From assembly GCF_964355755.1 (NCBI RefSeq), contig NC_092677.1, positions 14,468,601 through 14,532,600 of the forward strand: a DNA stretch of 64,000 bases, written 5' to 3'. The stretch is from Antedon mediterranea. Taxonomy: Eukaryota; Echinodermata; Crinoidea; Comatulida; Antedonidae. The notes beneath the pieces were generated by a model. The model searched no databases. It was not told the DNA's origin and was given only the letters and a program-made list of their open reading frames with translations. The translations under genes were made by a program, and so were the position numbers. This document shows, one piece after another, positions 1 to 13,795 of this stretch; position 1 is the stretch's first letter; each line of letters opens with the position of its first letter.

Positions 1-1
1 G

Positions 2-2995
2 GGAGCCGAAAGTGGTGATCTGGATGCTGTGGAATTCGCTCTTTCTCATTGTGACTTTGATAAAAACTGTACAAACCCAGATGGTAAAAATGCACTAGCA
101 GTGGCAATTAAATCAAACAACATAGGTAAATAGGTGATATATTTTGAAATGTTTCAAACCTTTCTCTAAGTTCTTGCATAAATTGTTATATTGTGTAGAT
201 CAATTAATGATAATTTAATGCAAATAAACGACAAATTAAGGTATATTCCGCTTTTAATAATTTCACGGTACTGCCATTTTCTATATTATGAATTAAAATT
301 CTCTATTCCAAGATGAGCGTCCACCACCCAAATGAAGGGTCATTTGCCTCGACAGCCCCGTTCAACTTTTTTGTTTGTGATTGTCGAAAGATTGAAAATA
401 AAAATAAATAAATAAAATAAGTATCCGAGTAATTACCGATACAATTTTTAAAATTTGTTTAAACTAAACATTCCTCTGAAAGCTCATCTCTTAAATTATA
501 AAGGTGGTAAAAATGTTTATTTTGTCAACAATGGTTTCTAAAATCAATCCCCTAATTCTTTTCAGAAATAGTAAAAGTTCTTTTACAAAACGATGTGAAC
601 GTTGGGGACGCACTCTTGCGAGCGGTGGATATGCAGAACGTTAAAGTAGTTGACATTTTACTCGAATATGCTCGATCACCACAGGTAAATATTTTTCGTA
701 AAATGGAAAGAATAAAATAATATAATTATTTGAATAATAATATGCATAATATCTGTCAAATTAAAATATGTGTTTTTAAGGTAGAGTAAATCATTTATAC
801 TGTTGCTTAATGTATGTTTAATTATATACTGTACGCTTAATCCCAAAAATATCCATATCTCTTTTTCTTCCAATGTATTGCCCTTTAAAATATAACGGTA
901 AGTGTCTTCCCGTTTAAATAACACCACAATTTAAATTATCATCATTTATCATCATCATCATCATCATTGTTGTTTGTGTTATATTGTTCAACTTTGTGAA
1001 AATATGCCGTGTCATTAAATTTGTTTGGGTTTCATCTGCAATTTGAAAAACATACGGGTATCAATTTTTATGTTTTTTAAGTCTAACTAATAATGGTAAA
1101 CATAATAAGCATAAATATTTTGTTATGTCAATAATATTCATATTTTGAATAGCTAGCCACGGAAAATGGGTAGGCCTACATTTGTTCGTATAACACCTGG
1201 CTCAAGGTAATAAGACAATATTTCATGACTGTATTGCCTTAATGAATATACTAGTTACGCCAATCTTGGTAGGCCTAACTTTGTTAACACGGTAATACAC
1301 GTTCGTAGTTTTTGTGCACAGTTTTCCTTGTATAATAACATCGGAAGGATTATTTAAAATATTTCATATTTTATCATTATGAAAATACTGATTACGATTA
1401 ATAGCTCTTCGAATACTAACACCTGGTGCTCATTGAATATTGAATTATATTATATTACATGGTTACATAAATAATTTGGTATGTTGCTTCAAGTCATTCT
1501 GAATAGGCCTACTAACGTTTATTTTCAAAATTATTACCTGAAAAAATGTAATTTTAAGCAAAAAATATTGTTTATTTTTTTCTTGTTATAAGTGAAATAA
1601 TTAATTTTTTTGTTGTTTTTTTCTACAAAAGTAAATAACGTTATTGAAACTATTAAAAGCCTGATTTTATTAATTTCATTTTTCATGATTTTGGAAGGAC
1701 AACGCATCTTTAATTTTAGTCTTCATTTTAATTTCTGAGCTTTGATATAGCTTATCAAAGCTTAATACATTATCTAGGGGGTTTCGGATGATGTTTGAGG
1801 AAATGAACTGGTAAAAATTGTCTAAACCTTGCCTAAAATAAAAAGTATAATCATTATTATTCATGTAACCCTTATTTCCCCAACAATTAAATACAATGGC
1901 AGCCAAAAGCTGCAATTAATTATTTTTTAACAATTAAACTATGCTAAAATATTAATTAAATAAATAAATAACAACAATACTATCATATCATTACTGATAC
2001 TAAAAACAATTAATTTAAAAACATAATAAACATAAACAGTACTACTACATTCATATCAATATTATTATTATTATTACAATATTCACAATTTGTAAATTAA
2101 AAATGGATAGGCCTAACTTTATTATTATTGTTAGTTTAACAATCAATTCCATACAATAGAGACAATAGATACATAGAGAAACCCTGCCCAGTCAATACAA
2201 TAGAAATTAATTTATTTGTAAATATTTGTCTGAAGTCTTATACTAATGCACGTGGTTTTGATTAATTAAACTTTCAATTAATTGTACTTTAATTAATTAT
2301 TAATTTATTTAACTTCCTTCATTTCTATATATTTTAATGGTATTTTTCAGGGAATGACACAGAATATGATAAACTCACAAGCTGATAATGAGGATTTTCA
2401 TCCAAGTATCACACCAATTATTCTAGCAGCACACACAAATAACCATGACATCATAAAGGTAAGTTTCATTACAATAATGACGTCACATAGATATCACAAG
2501 ATTAACATCATATAAACATCAAGAAACTTTTATTTTTACCAAAGTATAACACCAATTTATTATTTATTATTGTTGTTTTTACAGATGCTTTTGCAACACA
2601 ATGCTGTCATATCAGACCCGTGGAAGAAGTTAAAAACAAGTCGTCAGAAACATTCCGTACAGTACTCTGTCGGCTTGTTGAATATATACAAAGCATTGAG
2701 CAGTGAGTTCTATATCTCTTTGACCAGTGATGACCCGATTGACAAATCATTTGAACTTTATAAAAGACTTAAACTCTTAGCCCGAATGGAGTACGAGTAT
2801 AAGAATGAGTACGACCAGTTAGCGGAACAGGTAATGTTTGTTCTTATATTAATAAGTAATTTACAATATAATATTAATAATGATATGTTGTATTTTAAAA
2901 TGTGTATGATCAATATTCTTTCCTCGTTGATCTATTACCATTGCTACTTATGCCGTGTTATTATATATTAGCAGTTAAATTCGTGTCAATATTAT

Positions 2996-3089
<94 letters not shown>

Positions 3090-6000
3090 GATTTATTCGG
3101 ATAAACGCCCAGGGGTGTTCAGGAGGGTTTTTATGGGGCTTTTATTCAAGGGAGGCGTTTAGTTGTTTGGCTGTAATATTATAACATGTATAACCAAATA
3201 AATAGCCTCTAGAAAAATAGTTAGAGAATACAGTAAACTTGTATAAAATGCTTGGTAAATTGTAGATCATGTCAATCAATGAATTCTACTACAAATAGAA
3301 ATGTGTTATAATGCATGCAATATTGTGTGTATAATGTATGTGGCAGGAGGTTTATTCGAGCGAGAATTTATTCCAAATCATGTTCTATGGCCGCGTTTAT
3401 TCGAGTTTGGGGGCGTTTATTCAAAGCTGAGCGTCGATTCGAATAAATACGGTAATATTAAAGAATGGGACTGCGTATTTCCAGTGTACCACTGTTTTCC
3501 TCAGTACCGATATTAATTCATTCAATTTGCATTATATTGCCTGTTGCATCTGAATAAATTATGCATATATAATATTATTGTACAAACATATGGTCGAATT
3601 ATAGTATTAATATACTGTAATGTTGTATGGTTTCCAGGATCTGGTGAAATAATTAAACATAACATTTCTATACATAAATGATTCACCGTACTTTCTAACT
3701 AATAACTAATCGAAATCTACAATTTTGGAAAAACATTTCGTATTTTATAATTTAAAAATCCGAAGTTCACTCATTGCGTTTTACATGTGATACAATGTTA
3801 TATCGTAAACTGTTTATTATTCATTAATGTTTCGTGGCATGACTATTATCTAATTATCTGAAAATCAGGCCAAATTATTTGTCATACAAACCGTAACGCT
3901 AAATATAATGGAATTATAATATTACGCTATATACCTAAATATGTATCTGATTTACATCATAATTATCATTTGAAGGTTGAACTATACGCATCAGAACTCC
4001 TTGGACAAACGAGGAACTCTAAAGAATTGTCTACTATACTCACCCATGATCGTGCAGAGTGGAAGAAAACTCCAGAAGTCATTGAGCTTAAACAACCATT
4101 AAAAGTGTTAAAGGCTGTCACATTTTACCAAAAGAGAGTAAGTATAGAAATCTACTAAAGTAAATACAAATTCAGAATCCAGATAGAGATTAATTATAAA
4201 AAGTACATACTACACTTTATTTCTTAGTGACTTTGCTGAGGAAAAACTGTTCGTGGATACTTTTAGGCCTATAATAAAAAAAACGATTAAGATAAATTAT
4301 TTATGTCCTCAAACTTTCCTTAAATTGAATGATAACCATACTAACAGACGAGAGCTATGGTGGTACACCAAATATTATTTTGAATACAGTTCAAACTTTT
4401 ATTTATTTTTTCTTTTATTTTGTGACTTTAAGTTTGTAGCTCATCCGAACTGTCAGATCCTTTTAACTGATAGGTGGTATAAGGGTCTATCAGCTGATTT
4501 GCGGACCAATCGATCACTAAAGGGACTATTGATGACTTTAACTACTTGTATCTTTTGGCCTATATGGTCAATACTTTATCTGGCCGCACCGATTGGAAGA
4601 ATTTCTACATTCATGCGAACCCCGTAAGTGTAATAAACTATTGTTTCATTCTGAATATAAAGTGTGGGATTAATTGGAAAACTTTTTTTATGGCTGTAAC
4701 TTTTATAAAAACGTATTTACGAATGTCACTATCAATATATCATGTAAATGACATGAACAAATATTGCATTATTTTTTATTCACCGTCTACATCCAATATT
4801 TTTTTAACATAACATTTTTTTAAGTTATCTCTAAATTATAGATTTGAGATACTTTTTATTTTTGGTTAATGACCGTTTAGAAGGTTAACCCTATTACTTT
4901 TCTTAACTGGTTAATTATATCAGTTTTGTATATAACTTATATATCGTATACCTTCAGGAACCGGTTATCAATAATGGTTAGAATTAAACCATCATGTTTC
5001 AAATACTGACTGTGCCGCAATGTAGATTGGTTACAGAAATATATAAACTGTAAACATGTTTAAATATTGAAATACTGCAGATACAGTCCAAACAATTTGT
5101 TATCGGTTCTTTTTATTTTTATAATTAAAGGTATATCAAGTTTCTTATGCACACGTCTTCTTATGTCACATTACTGGTGTTGCTTGGATGCGCAACCAGT
5201 GATGTGCAGATACCGAATAAAGAGGTTTTACGAGAGGAAGAAAATGATACATGTCGGGTATCTGAAGATTTAATACAACAAGAACATGCTCTACGCGTTA
5301 GAGGGCGCAGTCCAACTATTATACAAATATTTATTATGAGTTGGATTCTTGGTAATATTTTAAACTTAATTTTTAATATCTAGAAACCGCGATTTTTAGA
5401 ATTTTTATAATTTAGTACGGCTTCAGCGTTTTAAACGAACAAGAAATACTGAAATTGAAATCAACAGACCAGGCTCTGTTTTTTGCTCGACAACGCTCTA
5501 TCGTTGTTCTGGATGCATCTGCTATCATAATATATATGCCTGACATCATCACATCACATTTCCGACTTATAACCAATATCTATCATAACTTATGATCTTT
5601 GCTTATTCATTGGAGCATAATACAATGTGTTTTGTTAATTAGAAATATCTAGATAAAAAATGCGAAAGTGCAATGAAGTATAATAGGCGTATATTTCTTC
5701 TTTTATTAGGTATGACTTGGCGTGAAGTCAAAGAGTTGTACAGGAATGGAATCAAGGCTTACGTAAAAGATATGTGGAATTTCATCGATTTATTTCAAAT
5801 GATTTTATACTGGTGTTGGATATCTCTCAAGTTTGTGTCTATTAATAAGGTTAGTCCTTGTTTTCCAAGTTTCCTCTTGTTTTGGTTTGTTTTCTTGTCT
5901 TCTTTTCCATTCTTTTCTCTTCTTGTCTTCCTCACTGACACTTTCACATTTCCAATAAATTAAATATGCTGTTATCTTTATATTCTGTATATGCTAGGCT

Positions 6001-9000
6001 AGTGCAGATACAGATGACGTGGACCGCAGTGAGTGGCCTATCTACGACCCAAATCTTGTGGCAGAAGCCATGTTTGCAATGGCAAATATCTTCAGCTTTT
6101 GTCGATCGTTGCGGCTTATTGTTATTAGTGATCAAGTCGGACCGCTGCAAATATCATTAGGAGGAATGGTCGATGATATTACAAGGTAATAAGAATGATG
6201 CGTATTAAAACAACTCGATTTAGGTATTCCTTTCTACTTTCAGCAGTCAGTGTATTTAATAAAAACAAACCTAGATAAGATAATTATAATTTTCATTGTA
6301 GGAAAAATATTTGGAATTTTGCAAGTGTTGTAAATTTTTTTCTACAAATTGAGTGTATTCTTTTTTGCAACAAGAAGACACATTTCATACTGTACTATTT
6401 TGGTTTGTATGACAATATAAGATCTGTATCTGTATCTGTATATTGATGGTGTATATTAATTAATGTAGATATTTTACAGCTGTGTCCATCATGCACCTGC
6501 TAAGTTGCTAAAGAGTTGATGATATAGGCAAAGCGCCTGAATAAATGAACAAGAACGAATTGCCTATCGTGGGAACATCTGACTATTTTGTATATATAGA
6601 TTAGAAACAAACAACCTTCTGATCTGATTAATACACCATGTTTCTTTTAGGTTTTTGTTTATATTTACGTTGGTCTGGGTTGCATTTGCTCTTGGACTTA
6701 CGCAGCTCTATTGGCCATATTCACCAGAGGAGATCATTGAATGTATAGAGGCTGGAGAAACTGAACCAGAGGACTGCAGAGAAATGCCATTTGGCACGTG
6801 AGTTACTATTTTTCTATAGTCATTCCCTTCTACAAAGTTATTCATTACTTGAATTTTAGGTCTTGAAAACGTTAAGGGTACGACGCTTAATGTTATTCTT
6901 TTTTATGAATAGGTCCTGGCCTCTAGAATTGTTATCACTGACAAAATAAAAGAAACATAATGTTCATTGCTTCAATGAAAACTGTACCAACAAAAATTGT
7001 GTCATTTCTAGTAAGATTTAGATTTATCTTTACATTTTAGATTTGGTCACTCTATGGAGACTCTTTTTTGGGCGCTTTTTGGCCTTAAAGACCTTGATGT
7101 ATTGATGAGCAGTTCAACGCATGTCTTCACTGAAGCCGTTGGTCGCTTTATTTTCGCGTCGTATTACGTCATTGGAGTAATTATTTTATTGAATGTTCTC
7201 ATCGCCATGATGAGTAGTACATTTAGTCGAGTTGAGGTTAGTAGAATGTTATTCCTTCTCCTTCCCTTCATTGGTACTGTACCAGTGCTCAAATGATTAT
7301 GGTGATAACATTGTTGGCAGGTGGGCAGTGTCGTTTTAGGTGATGGTAGTAATGATGAAGATGACGAGGAGAATGATGGGTGATAACAAAGAGTGTATGC
7401 TGATGAGAATAATGATGAACATGATGAAGATGATTATCCTAAATGGTCAATAGCAATTATGAAGATAGAAGTGATGGTGAGAAAGTCCATAACGATACAT
7501 TATGTTTACAGAAATACTATTTTGTGCTTACTAGGAAGAAGCAGATATAGAATGGAAGTTCAGTCGTGCTGAGATGTGGATGAGTTACTTTGATGATGCC
7601 GCCACTGTTCCTGTTCCATTTAACCTCGTTCCATCACCAAAGAGTATATGGCACGTGATCAAAGAAATTATGCATTGTTGCTGTTACAAGGATGCGGCTC
7701 AGAAATCTAGAAATGTATGTTTATTTGCATAGATATAACATCTAATTTGAGAATTTGAGGAGCTTTCGATTTCCGACGACTAATGACGTCATCTTAGTTA
7801 ATTGTGCGCATGCGGGAATATTGGGACATGTGTACTTTCGTTTTATTAAGTTTCTTTTTTTGGCTCATTAAAAAAGAAAATTCTATACAATAATAATAAT
7901 TTAAATTGTACTATGCCACACTATGCATAGTATGTTCTTTAAATGTATATAATTCCCTAAATTAATAATTAAACGTTGTTTTGTTTTCAGAAATATGCCC
8001 AAAGAGTAGCAGAAAAAGAGAAGAAATATGATGTAGGTATTATTGATAAAAAAAAATCTTTTCCATTTTGTAGACCGGTACATAATATGTTCGAAACTGA
8101 GTAGGCCTATAAAAATGGTCACTTACAAATTAAAATTTTCGCTACGTTACATTTATGTTATTAGCATGACTACGGTATGCTTTCTCTAAGTTGTCTATGT
8201 GTTTACTCCAATGTTTAACTTCTCTAGCTTGATGACATTTTATTTACACTTTTTTAGGAGGTAGTGCATTTGTTGATCGCGCGTTATATTGCCGAAAAGA
8301 AGTCCGATCAGTATGACACTGAGGGCGCAGTGACGCAGTTGGACATCATTTCGGTTCGTCAAGATATCTCAAGTGTAAAGTAAGTAAAATAATGAATAAA
8401 TTATTATCCTTTCACCTAATATGGTAAATCATATACAAAAATGCCAATGATGCAATAAATATTGAATTTTTGTCACTGTACACAATTTTCACTATTTTAT
8501 TTAAGTATAATATTATACTTAGCCTCACGCAAATAAGCTCTTTGCAATTGCTATTGAGCAAATCAGTGCTTATTCTATTTGTTCTATTGATGAAAAGATG
8601 TATTTATTGATTGAATGGTAAAGAGAGTATTAAACGATTGGAAAACAGTTTATTTAGTTGATAAATCAGCTGATTAATTATCAGAAAATAGGAGAAATGA
8701 GCTTATTGGTACAGATTTGCGTTATACTGTGTAACCAGGATGTACAATAGGGCCTACTGTGAACTTCATCTTTCCGAATTTTCCCCATGAATCAAACCAT
8801 GTATCCAATTGTATAAGTATTCTGGAAAATCTAGTTATTTACATTAGATATACCAAATTTGTAAAGATAGTTCCTAACAACAATACTTGTTTTTATAACT
8901 ACATTAGAAATGAAATCACAGAATTTCTGAGGAAAATGGAAGGAACATTAACCCAGTGTAATGAGAAAATAACAAAGCTTTCAAAACGTGTACACACAAT

Positions 9001-9505
9001 AGAAAAGGTTGTTAAGAATGAGGATCCAGATTCAGAAACAGAGAGTGTCTTGTCAACCATAGATCGAAGACAAAACCGGTTTGCTTCAAAGGGTTTCCTG
9101 TCAGGAGGTGGAATGTTCGGCAGTTTATTTAGCAGCAGTAAAAGCAATTCAGATATAAGACTGCGTGTTCCAAATCCCTCGTACGGCACAGCATCGACAA
9201 TCGCCGCAGATGATGTACTTTCACGCAGTGAAGTTGAGAGCAACGTGGACGATTCGCGCCTAACTGCAGCTACTTCAATTGAGTTGGACTCAACCGATGC
9301 ATCAGACAGCTCGGATGAGGAAGACGGTGGCCTTGATAATGCAGGCTTTGATTTCGATCAACCACCTTACAAAAGAGAAAATGAATTTGGCGAGGAGAAA
9401 TCATCTACGATTGACAGTGAAGCACAGTTAGAGCCTGACCAAAGTCAAAGACCAGAATCGCCCACACTTGTCGGCTCGGTCGTGTCATTTTTCAAAAGAT
9501 TTTAG
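2..9505 (+). CDS. TRPC-type cation channel, 5' partial, 15 exons visible
   Basis: Canonical transient receptor potential (TRPC) subunit, a plasma-membrane cation channel. Exons: 2-125, 566-684, 2351-2458, 2585-2830, 3976-4137, 4433-4623, 5131-5351, 5710-5849, 5998-6185, 6651-6797, 7041-7236, 7535-7714, 7991-8032, 8258-8379, 8908-9505. They sum to 2784 nt (927 codons plus TAG) and every junction keeps phase. The order is ankyrin-like repeats (first three exons), the TRP_2-type linker ending in FVAHPNCQ, and transmembrane segments from exon 6 on. EWPIYDP and [15 protein letters not shown] are typical TRPC motifs. The pore exon reads [13 protein letters not shown]6 is LLNVLIAMM, and a TRP-box-like region has [14 protein letters not shown]. 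The last exon has a short coiled coil, then a long acidic, Ser-rich tail. The start codon and more N-terminus lie before base 1. The family is well supported; orthology to a particular vertebrate TRPC is not settled. Confidence 0.93.
2998..3086. repeat. (TA)n microsatellite
   Basis: About 90 bases of nearly pure TA dinucleotide in the TRPC intron between exons 4 and 5. It abuts an inverted-repeat element at its 3' side. Confidence 0.97.
3087..3452. mobile_element. MITE-like element with TTATTCG inverted ends
   Basis: The left end reads CGGATTTATTCGGAT and the right end is its near reverse complement (ATTCGAATAAATACGG). The interior repeats GTTTATTC-type words with GGCGTTTA, so it is not simple sequence. 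It has no coding capacity and lies inside a TRPC intron. Family assignment is by inspection only. Confidence 0.55.
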
Positions 9506-9950
9506 TTAATCTCAGATTCAGATTTATTTGGTCCTCATGACCGGCACAATCGCTCACATAAAAATAAAATAACATATAAAATATATATAAATAAAAATAA
9601 AGATACACTATACAATATAGACAACAAGGTCATTCTACAGTATTTTGTCATTGAAGCACGGATGGAAAAAGGGATGAATGAATTTAGATATCTGTTAGTT
9701 CTACATGTGCTTGCTACGTAGTCGTTTTCCTGACCTTAACCATACATAATCTTGGTGTAATGGATGTTTATTATTTAGTATAATGCCCTTTCCTAATACT
9801 TCTATATCAGGAAGGAGTACAGGATGAACCATGTTGACTAAAAGAGGAAATAGTACATGAAAATGTAATTGGATTTATACAATAATTTTCTTATAATTGT
9901 TTATATATAACAAATATGAAACAGAAATTGTTAGAATTATATAAACTAGA
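9506..9950. other. TRPC 3' flank, AT-rich
   Basis: The 3' flank of the TRPC gene. It contains AATAAA-like words from about 9565, usable as polyadenylation signals. The segment around 9519-9560 (ATTTATTTGGTCCTCATG) resembles a reversed LINE 3' tail, but weakly. I see no coding sequence. Confidence 0.5.
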
Positions 9951-9984
9951 TGGCACGCTCGCTTCGCTCGCGTACCATCTAGGG
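9948..9984. repeat. GC-rich hairpin palindrome
   Basis: CTAGATGGCACGC is followed by TCGCTTCGCTC and then GCGTACCATCTAG, an almost perfect inverted repeat that folds into a hairpin in otherwise AT-rich DNA. It probably marks the edge of a repeat that runs into the following 150 bases (two short words reading GTCCCC/GGGGAC). I do not recognise the family. Confidence 0.6.
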
Positions 9985-11103
9985 GTGCTCACAGATGGTT
10001 CTCGAATACAGTAGAATCCACGGACGGGGACTTTTTTGGGACACTAAACAAAAACGGAAGTGTCCCCCTAATTGGGGTATTCAGAAATAGAGACAACAAA
10101 ACCAATACTGGATTCCGTAAAGGACAATTAATTTATGTGGATTAAAGAAATTAGGGAGAAATGGAAATGTATGTACGGGAATTGGGCGGCACGTGGTGGT
10201 GGTGATGGAACCGCAGTAATAAAGTTGATTGTATTTATATATTATAAGAACCAAACTAAATAAATAGACCTAGACATTCTGCGAAATGGAAATCGGAAAT
10301 TCAAGCTCCTATTCAGTGAAAAATTAAACTGTAGTCTACCTAAATATTTAGGGCAAATCATCGGTTGTGGTGTTGAAATTTCTGTAAACATTTGTGTGAA
10401 CCAAACTGGGTCGAATTTCTGTCATGAGTAGGCCTACTGATTTGTTGGCCTGTGATTTATGACGCCTAAGGGATCTATCTAGACTTATTTTTTAGAATAA
10501 TGTACGTACCTGTCAGATACAATTGTCTTGTGTCGTATAATAAAAAGTACTGTAATAGTTACTGAAGTTACTATTACAATCTCGTCAATGAAAACACGAA
10601 AATGTATATGCACTTACTTATGAAAACGTATACAGTATTATACTCAGTTATTGAAACAGTAGGTTTAAAAAAGTTTCGTTTGTCTGTAAAATGATGTAAT
10701 CAAGCTGTTTACATGAGTCTTAATTTATAAGCACATCAATAATAAAATAGTTTATCTATCCTGTAATTGGCGAGATTATGGTCGCTGTTGAATGAAATAA
10801 TGCCAATCGGTATCATATTTGTACAGAAACGTTTTCGCGGCCGAAGGGTGTAACCTAAATTCGTTGTATTATCGTCAAGAACTAACTGTAACTAAACTTA
10901 CATAGAAAGTAGGGTATCATAAATTTGGCCTTAGCACTCGGGGGAGTGGCTAAGATGAAGTCCGTGGGACTACTAAATATAAATTGTAATGAACCTCGAG
11001 GGACATAAATAGGAATATTTCATGTTTCATTATCAATGTATAATAAATGGAAACTGTTTACCGATTCAAATAATAGAAATTGGTTTTTAACATTTTCCGA
11101 ACC
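9985..11103. other. Intergenic, no gene seen
   Basis: AT-rich intergenic sequence with short open frames only, no splice-linked coding exons and no recognisable RNA gene. The first 120 bases look repeat-derived. Confidence 0.5.
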
Positions 11104-11476
11104 TATTGCAAGTTTATTCTCAAAGGGCCCATATATTTACCTACCGTATGTGTTAAACCAAGGGCTCATAAATTTACCTACAGTACTTGTGTTAAACCAA
11201 ACTCTGGCAGACTGAGAGATTGGGATGTTCCATTCATCGCAAATCAATACATTTGTATAATCGTATATTAAATCTATCAAAATAGTATTTTTTAAAGAAA
11301 ATCGGCCTGTCTTCAACATTATGATGGTGTACTCTAGCAATCTATCAAAATAGTATTTTTTAAAGAAAATCGGCCTGTCTTCAACATTATGATGGTGTAC
11401 TCTAGCTGTTCAACCGGTTTTCAGCTATTAAAAACAATTATCGTAGGAGGAGATAGGAAAATGCGAAGCCTCCTCG
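11104..11476. repeat. Direct duplication, copy 1 (373 bp)
   Basis: Matches 11934-12239 almost base for base, starting at TATTGCAAGTTTATTCTC and ending at CGAAGCCTCCTCGC. Copy 1 is longer because a 68-base segment is tandemly doubled (11271-11338 and 11339-11406). Visible differences are a T/C near 11256 and a G/A in the GATAGGAAAATG word. The open frames on the minus strand here are only consequences of the repeat. Confidence 0.93.
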
Positions 11477-11933
11477 CTATGTAACATTAGGGTTGAGGGA
11501 TGGGAAAGCGGATAGGTACAAAGAGGAACAATTTTTAAATATATTCTTTATCCACTGAGTAACGAAATATTTTGTTCATGTTTTATAGGCCTATAAATAA
11601 TATACCTCTAAATACAGTAGGCCTAAAACATTTGCGATTTAATACTTTGTTAAAACTGTCACTGTCATAATCGATTGAAATATTAAAGTACATGTCACGA
11701 TACACCACTACGACGTTTATATTTTTGGTAATTATTAATTACTACAAACGTTGAGAAGGAACTGTCAGTATAAAGTTTATTTGTATATCTAACAGTAGAG
11801 CCTATCCACAGTCTCAGTAATAAAGTTTATTTGTATATATTTTTATATTACATCTAACAGTACGAACATTCACAGTAAGAAATGTTCGATTCAAATGAAA
11901 AATAGTTAATAGGTATTTACAGTATTGTCAAAG

Positions 11934-12239
11934 TATTGCAAGTTTATTCTCAAAGGGCCCATATATTTACCTACCGTATGTGTTAAACCAAGGGCTCATA
12001 AATTTACCTACAGTACTTGTGTTAAACCAAACTCTGGCAGACTGAGAGATTGGGATGTTCCATTCATCGCAAATCAATACATTTGCATAATCGTATATTA
12101 AATCTATCAAAATAGTATTTTTTAAAGAAAATCGGCCTGTCTTCAACATTATGATGGTGTACTCTAGCTGTTCAACCGGTTTTCAGCTATTAAAAACAAT
12201 TATCGTAGGAGGAGATAGAAAAATGCGAAGCCTCCTCGC
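11934..12239. repeat. Direct duplication, copy 2 (306 bp)
   Basis: Second copy of the 11104-11476 unit, offset by 830 bases, without the internal 68-base doubling. Flanking sequence on both sides differs from copy 1, so the similarity ends sharply. Confidence 0.93.
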
Positions 12240-12838
12240 ATTTTTTTGGCGGGTATTTTTCAAGATGGACATCCATTAGACAGTGTATACCACGATCGGA
12301 GAACACCCCTATTTGGGGCAAATCGTTGAACCTAAATTCGTTTTAATCGTCAATAACTAATTATCTAACTCAATTTAATTAGTAAACAGGGTTACATCAG
12401 GCGGTTAAAATCAGTACCGAAAGTACGAACCAACTTTACATACCATCGAGTGAAAATTCTAGAAGTAAGGCGCGATTTACCGAATTTTGCCCTTACGTAA
12501 ATTTATATATAGATACTAATAATTAGCAATTAGTGCAATACATTATTCTACAATCTTGGACAATATTCAATTAAGATAGTTAACCGTATTTATTAATTTT
12601 TATTAAATTATAATTTAAAAATGTATTATACTTTATTTCAACACAATTAACATTTTACTGCAAAATATTTCTATAATAAAATTTATTTAAAAGAATAGAA
12701 TCGCTGTAGTTTGTTGATACTATTTTTATTTCATATGTTTAAAAAGTTTTAGATACTAGTGGTTAGTCTATTATACAAGCTTAAACTGCATTTTAAATAT
12801 TACAATGACGTTTTAATTGGTTATATTTTCATTCAAGT

Positions 12839-13011
12839 TACGTTCAAAATGAGTGTTCATTCATAAGGCGTCAGCTAATACGCATGCGTAGAGAAGGATT
12901 TGGAAGACGTAAACATGAATACACACATGCGTACAAGCTGGCGCGTTCGATTCGCGCGAACAAATTCGCCTAGTGGAAAATCGGCTTTACGTTCAAAATG
13001 AGTGTTCATTT
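12839..13011. repeat. 24-base direct repeats bracketing a CpG-rich segment
   Basis: The word TACGTTCAAAATGAGTGTTC occurs at about 12839 and again at about 12988. Between them lie about 125 bases much richer in CG (GCGCGTTCGATTCGCGCGAA). The inner edges are weakly inverted (ATAAGGCG and CGCCTAGT). This is either a small insertion with a long target duplication or a local duplication. Confidence 0.6.
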
Positions 13012-13762
13012 GTATATCCAATAATACATAATTTTATACATTATTTAATATACTTTATCATATCTATTGAGTAGTTAAGTAATTAGATAGTTCAATGAAA
13101 TAAAAAATCATTAACATGCACTGTAGGCCCTACTGTATTCTAGTTTTTATCAGAATGTTTAGCCAAAGGTTGATACTGTACTTTTTTTGTTGACAAAAAG
13201 TGACATATTACATAATAAAAATAATACTGCGGTTAATGGGTCTACACATGTGTTTTAGAGATAACAAAACGTTTACATAACAAGGTGTGTGTATGTACGC
13301 TATTTTAGAACAAGGTAAACTACAGGAATTATTTTTATAAACAAATTTGTATTACCGTTTGTGTATATTGCTAATTAGTTTAACAATTATAAATGTAAAT
13401 ATTAAAATAATATTTTTAGAGGTTTATTTTACCTATAAATGTACATTAATGCTTATTTCCCATTTACCCCAACATTTATTTTGTCTTTTTATAAGTAATA
13501 TTTTCTACGAAATGGCCTATTCACAATCATTTTTCATTTTTTTTTTTTTTTTTTTTTTTGGGAAATACATCGTTAAGAGTTCAATGTGATATGCTTGACA
13601 CCTAAAAGATTATAAGGATTTATTTTCTACTATTTTGTTTAATTTAATCGGTATACCAAACTTGTGTTAACATTTATACAATGTGTTGATATGCATGACG
13701 TCACAGTGCCTGTTAGCTTAAAACTATTTGAATTAATTAAATTTCATCCGAAAAAAATAATA

Positions 13763-13795
<33 letters not shown>

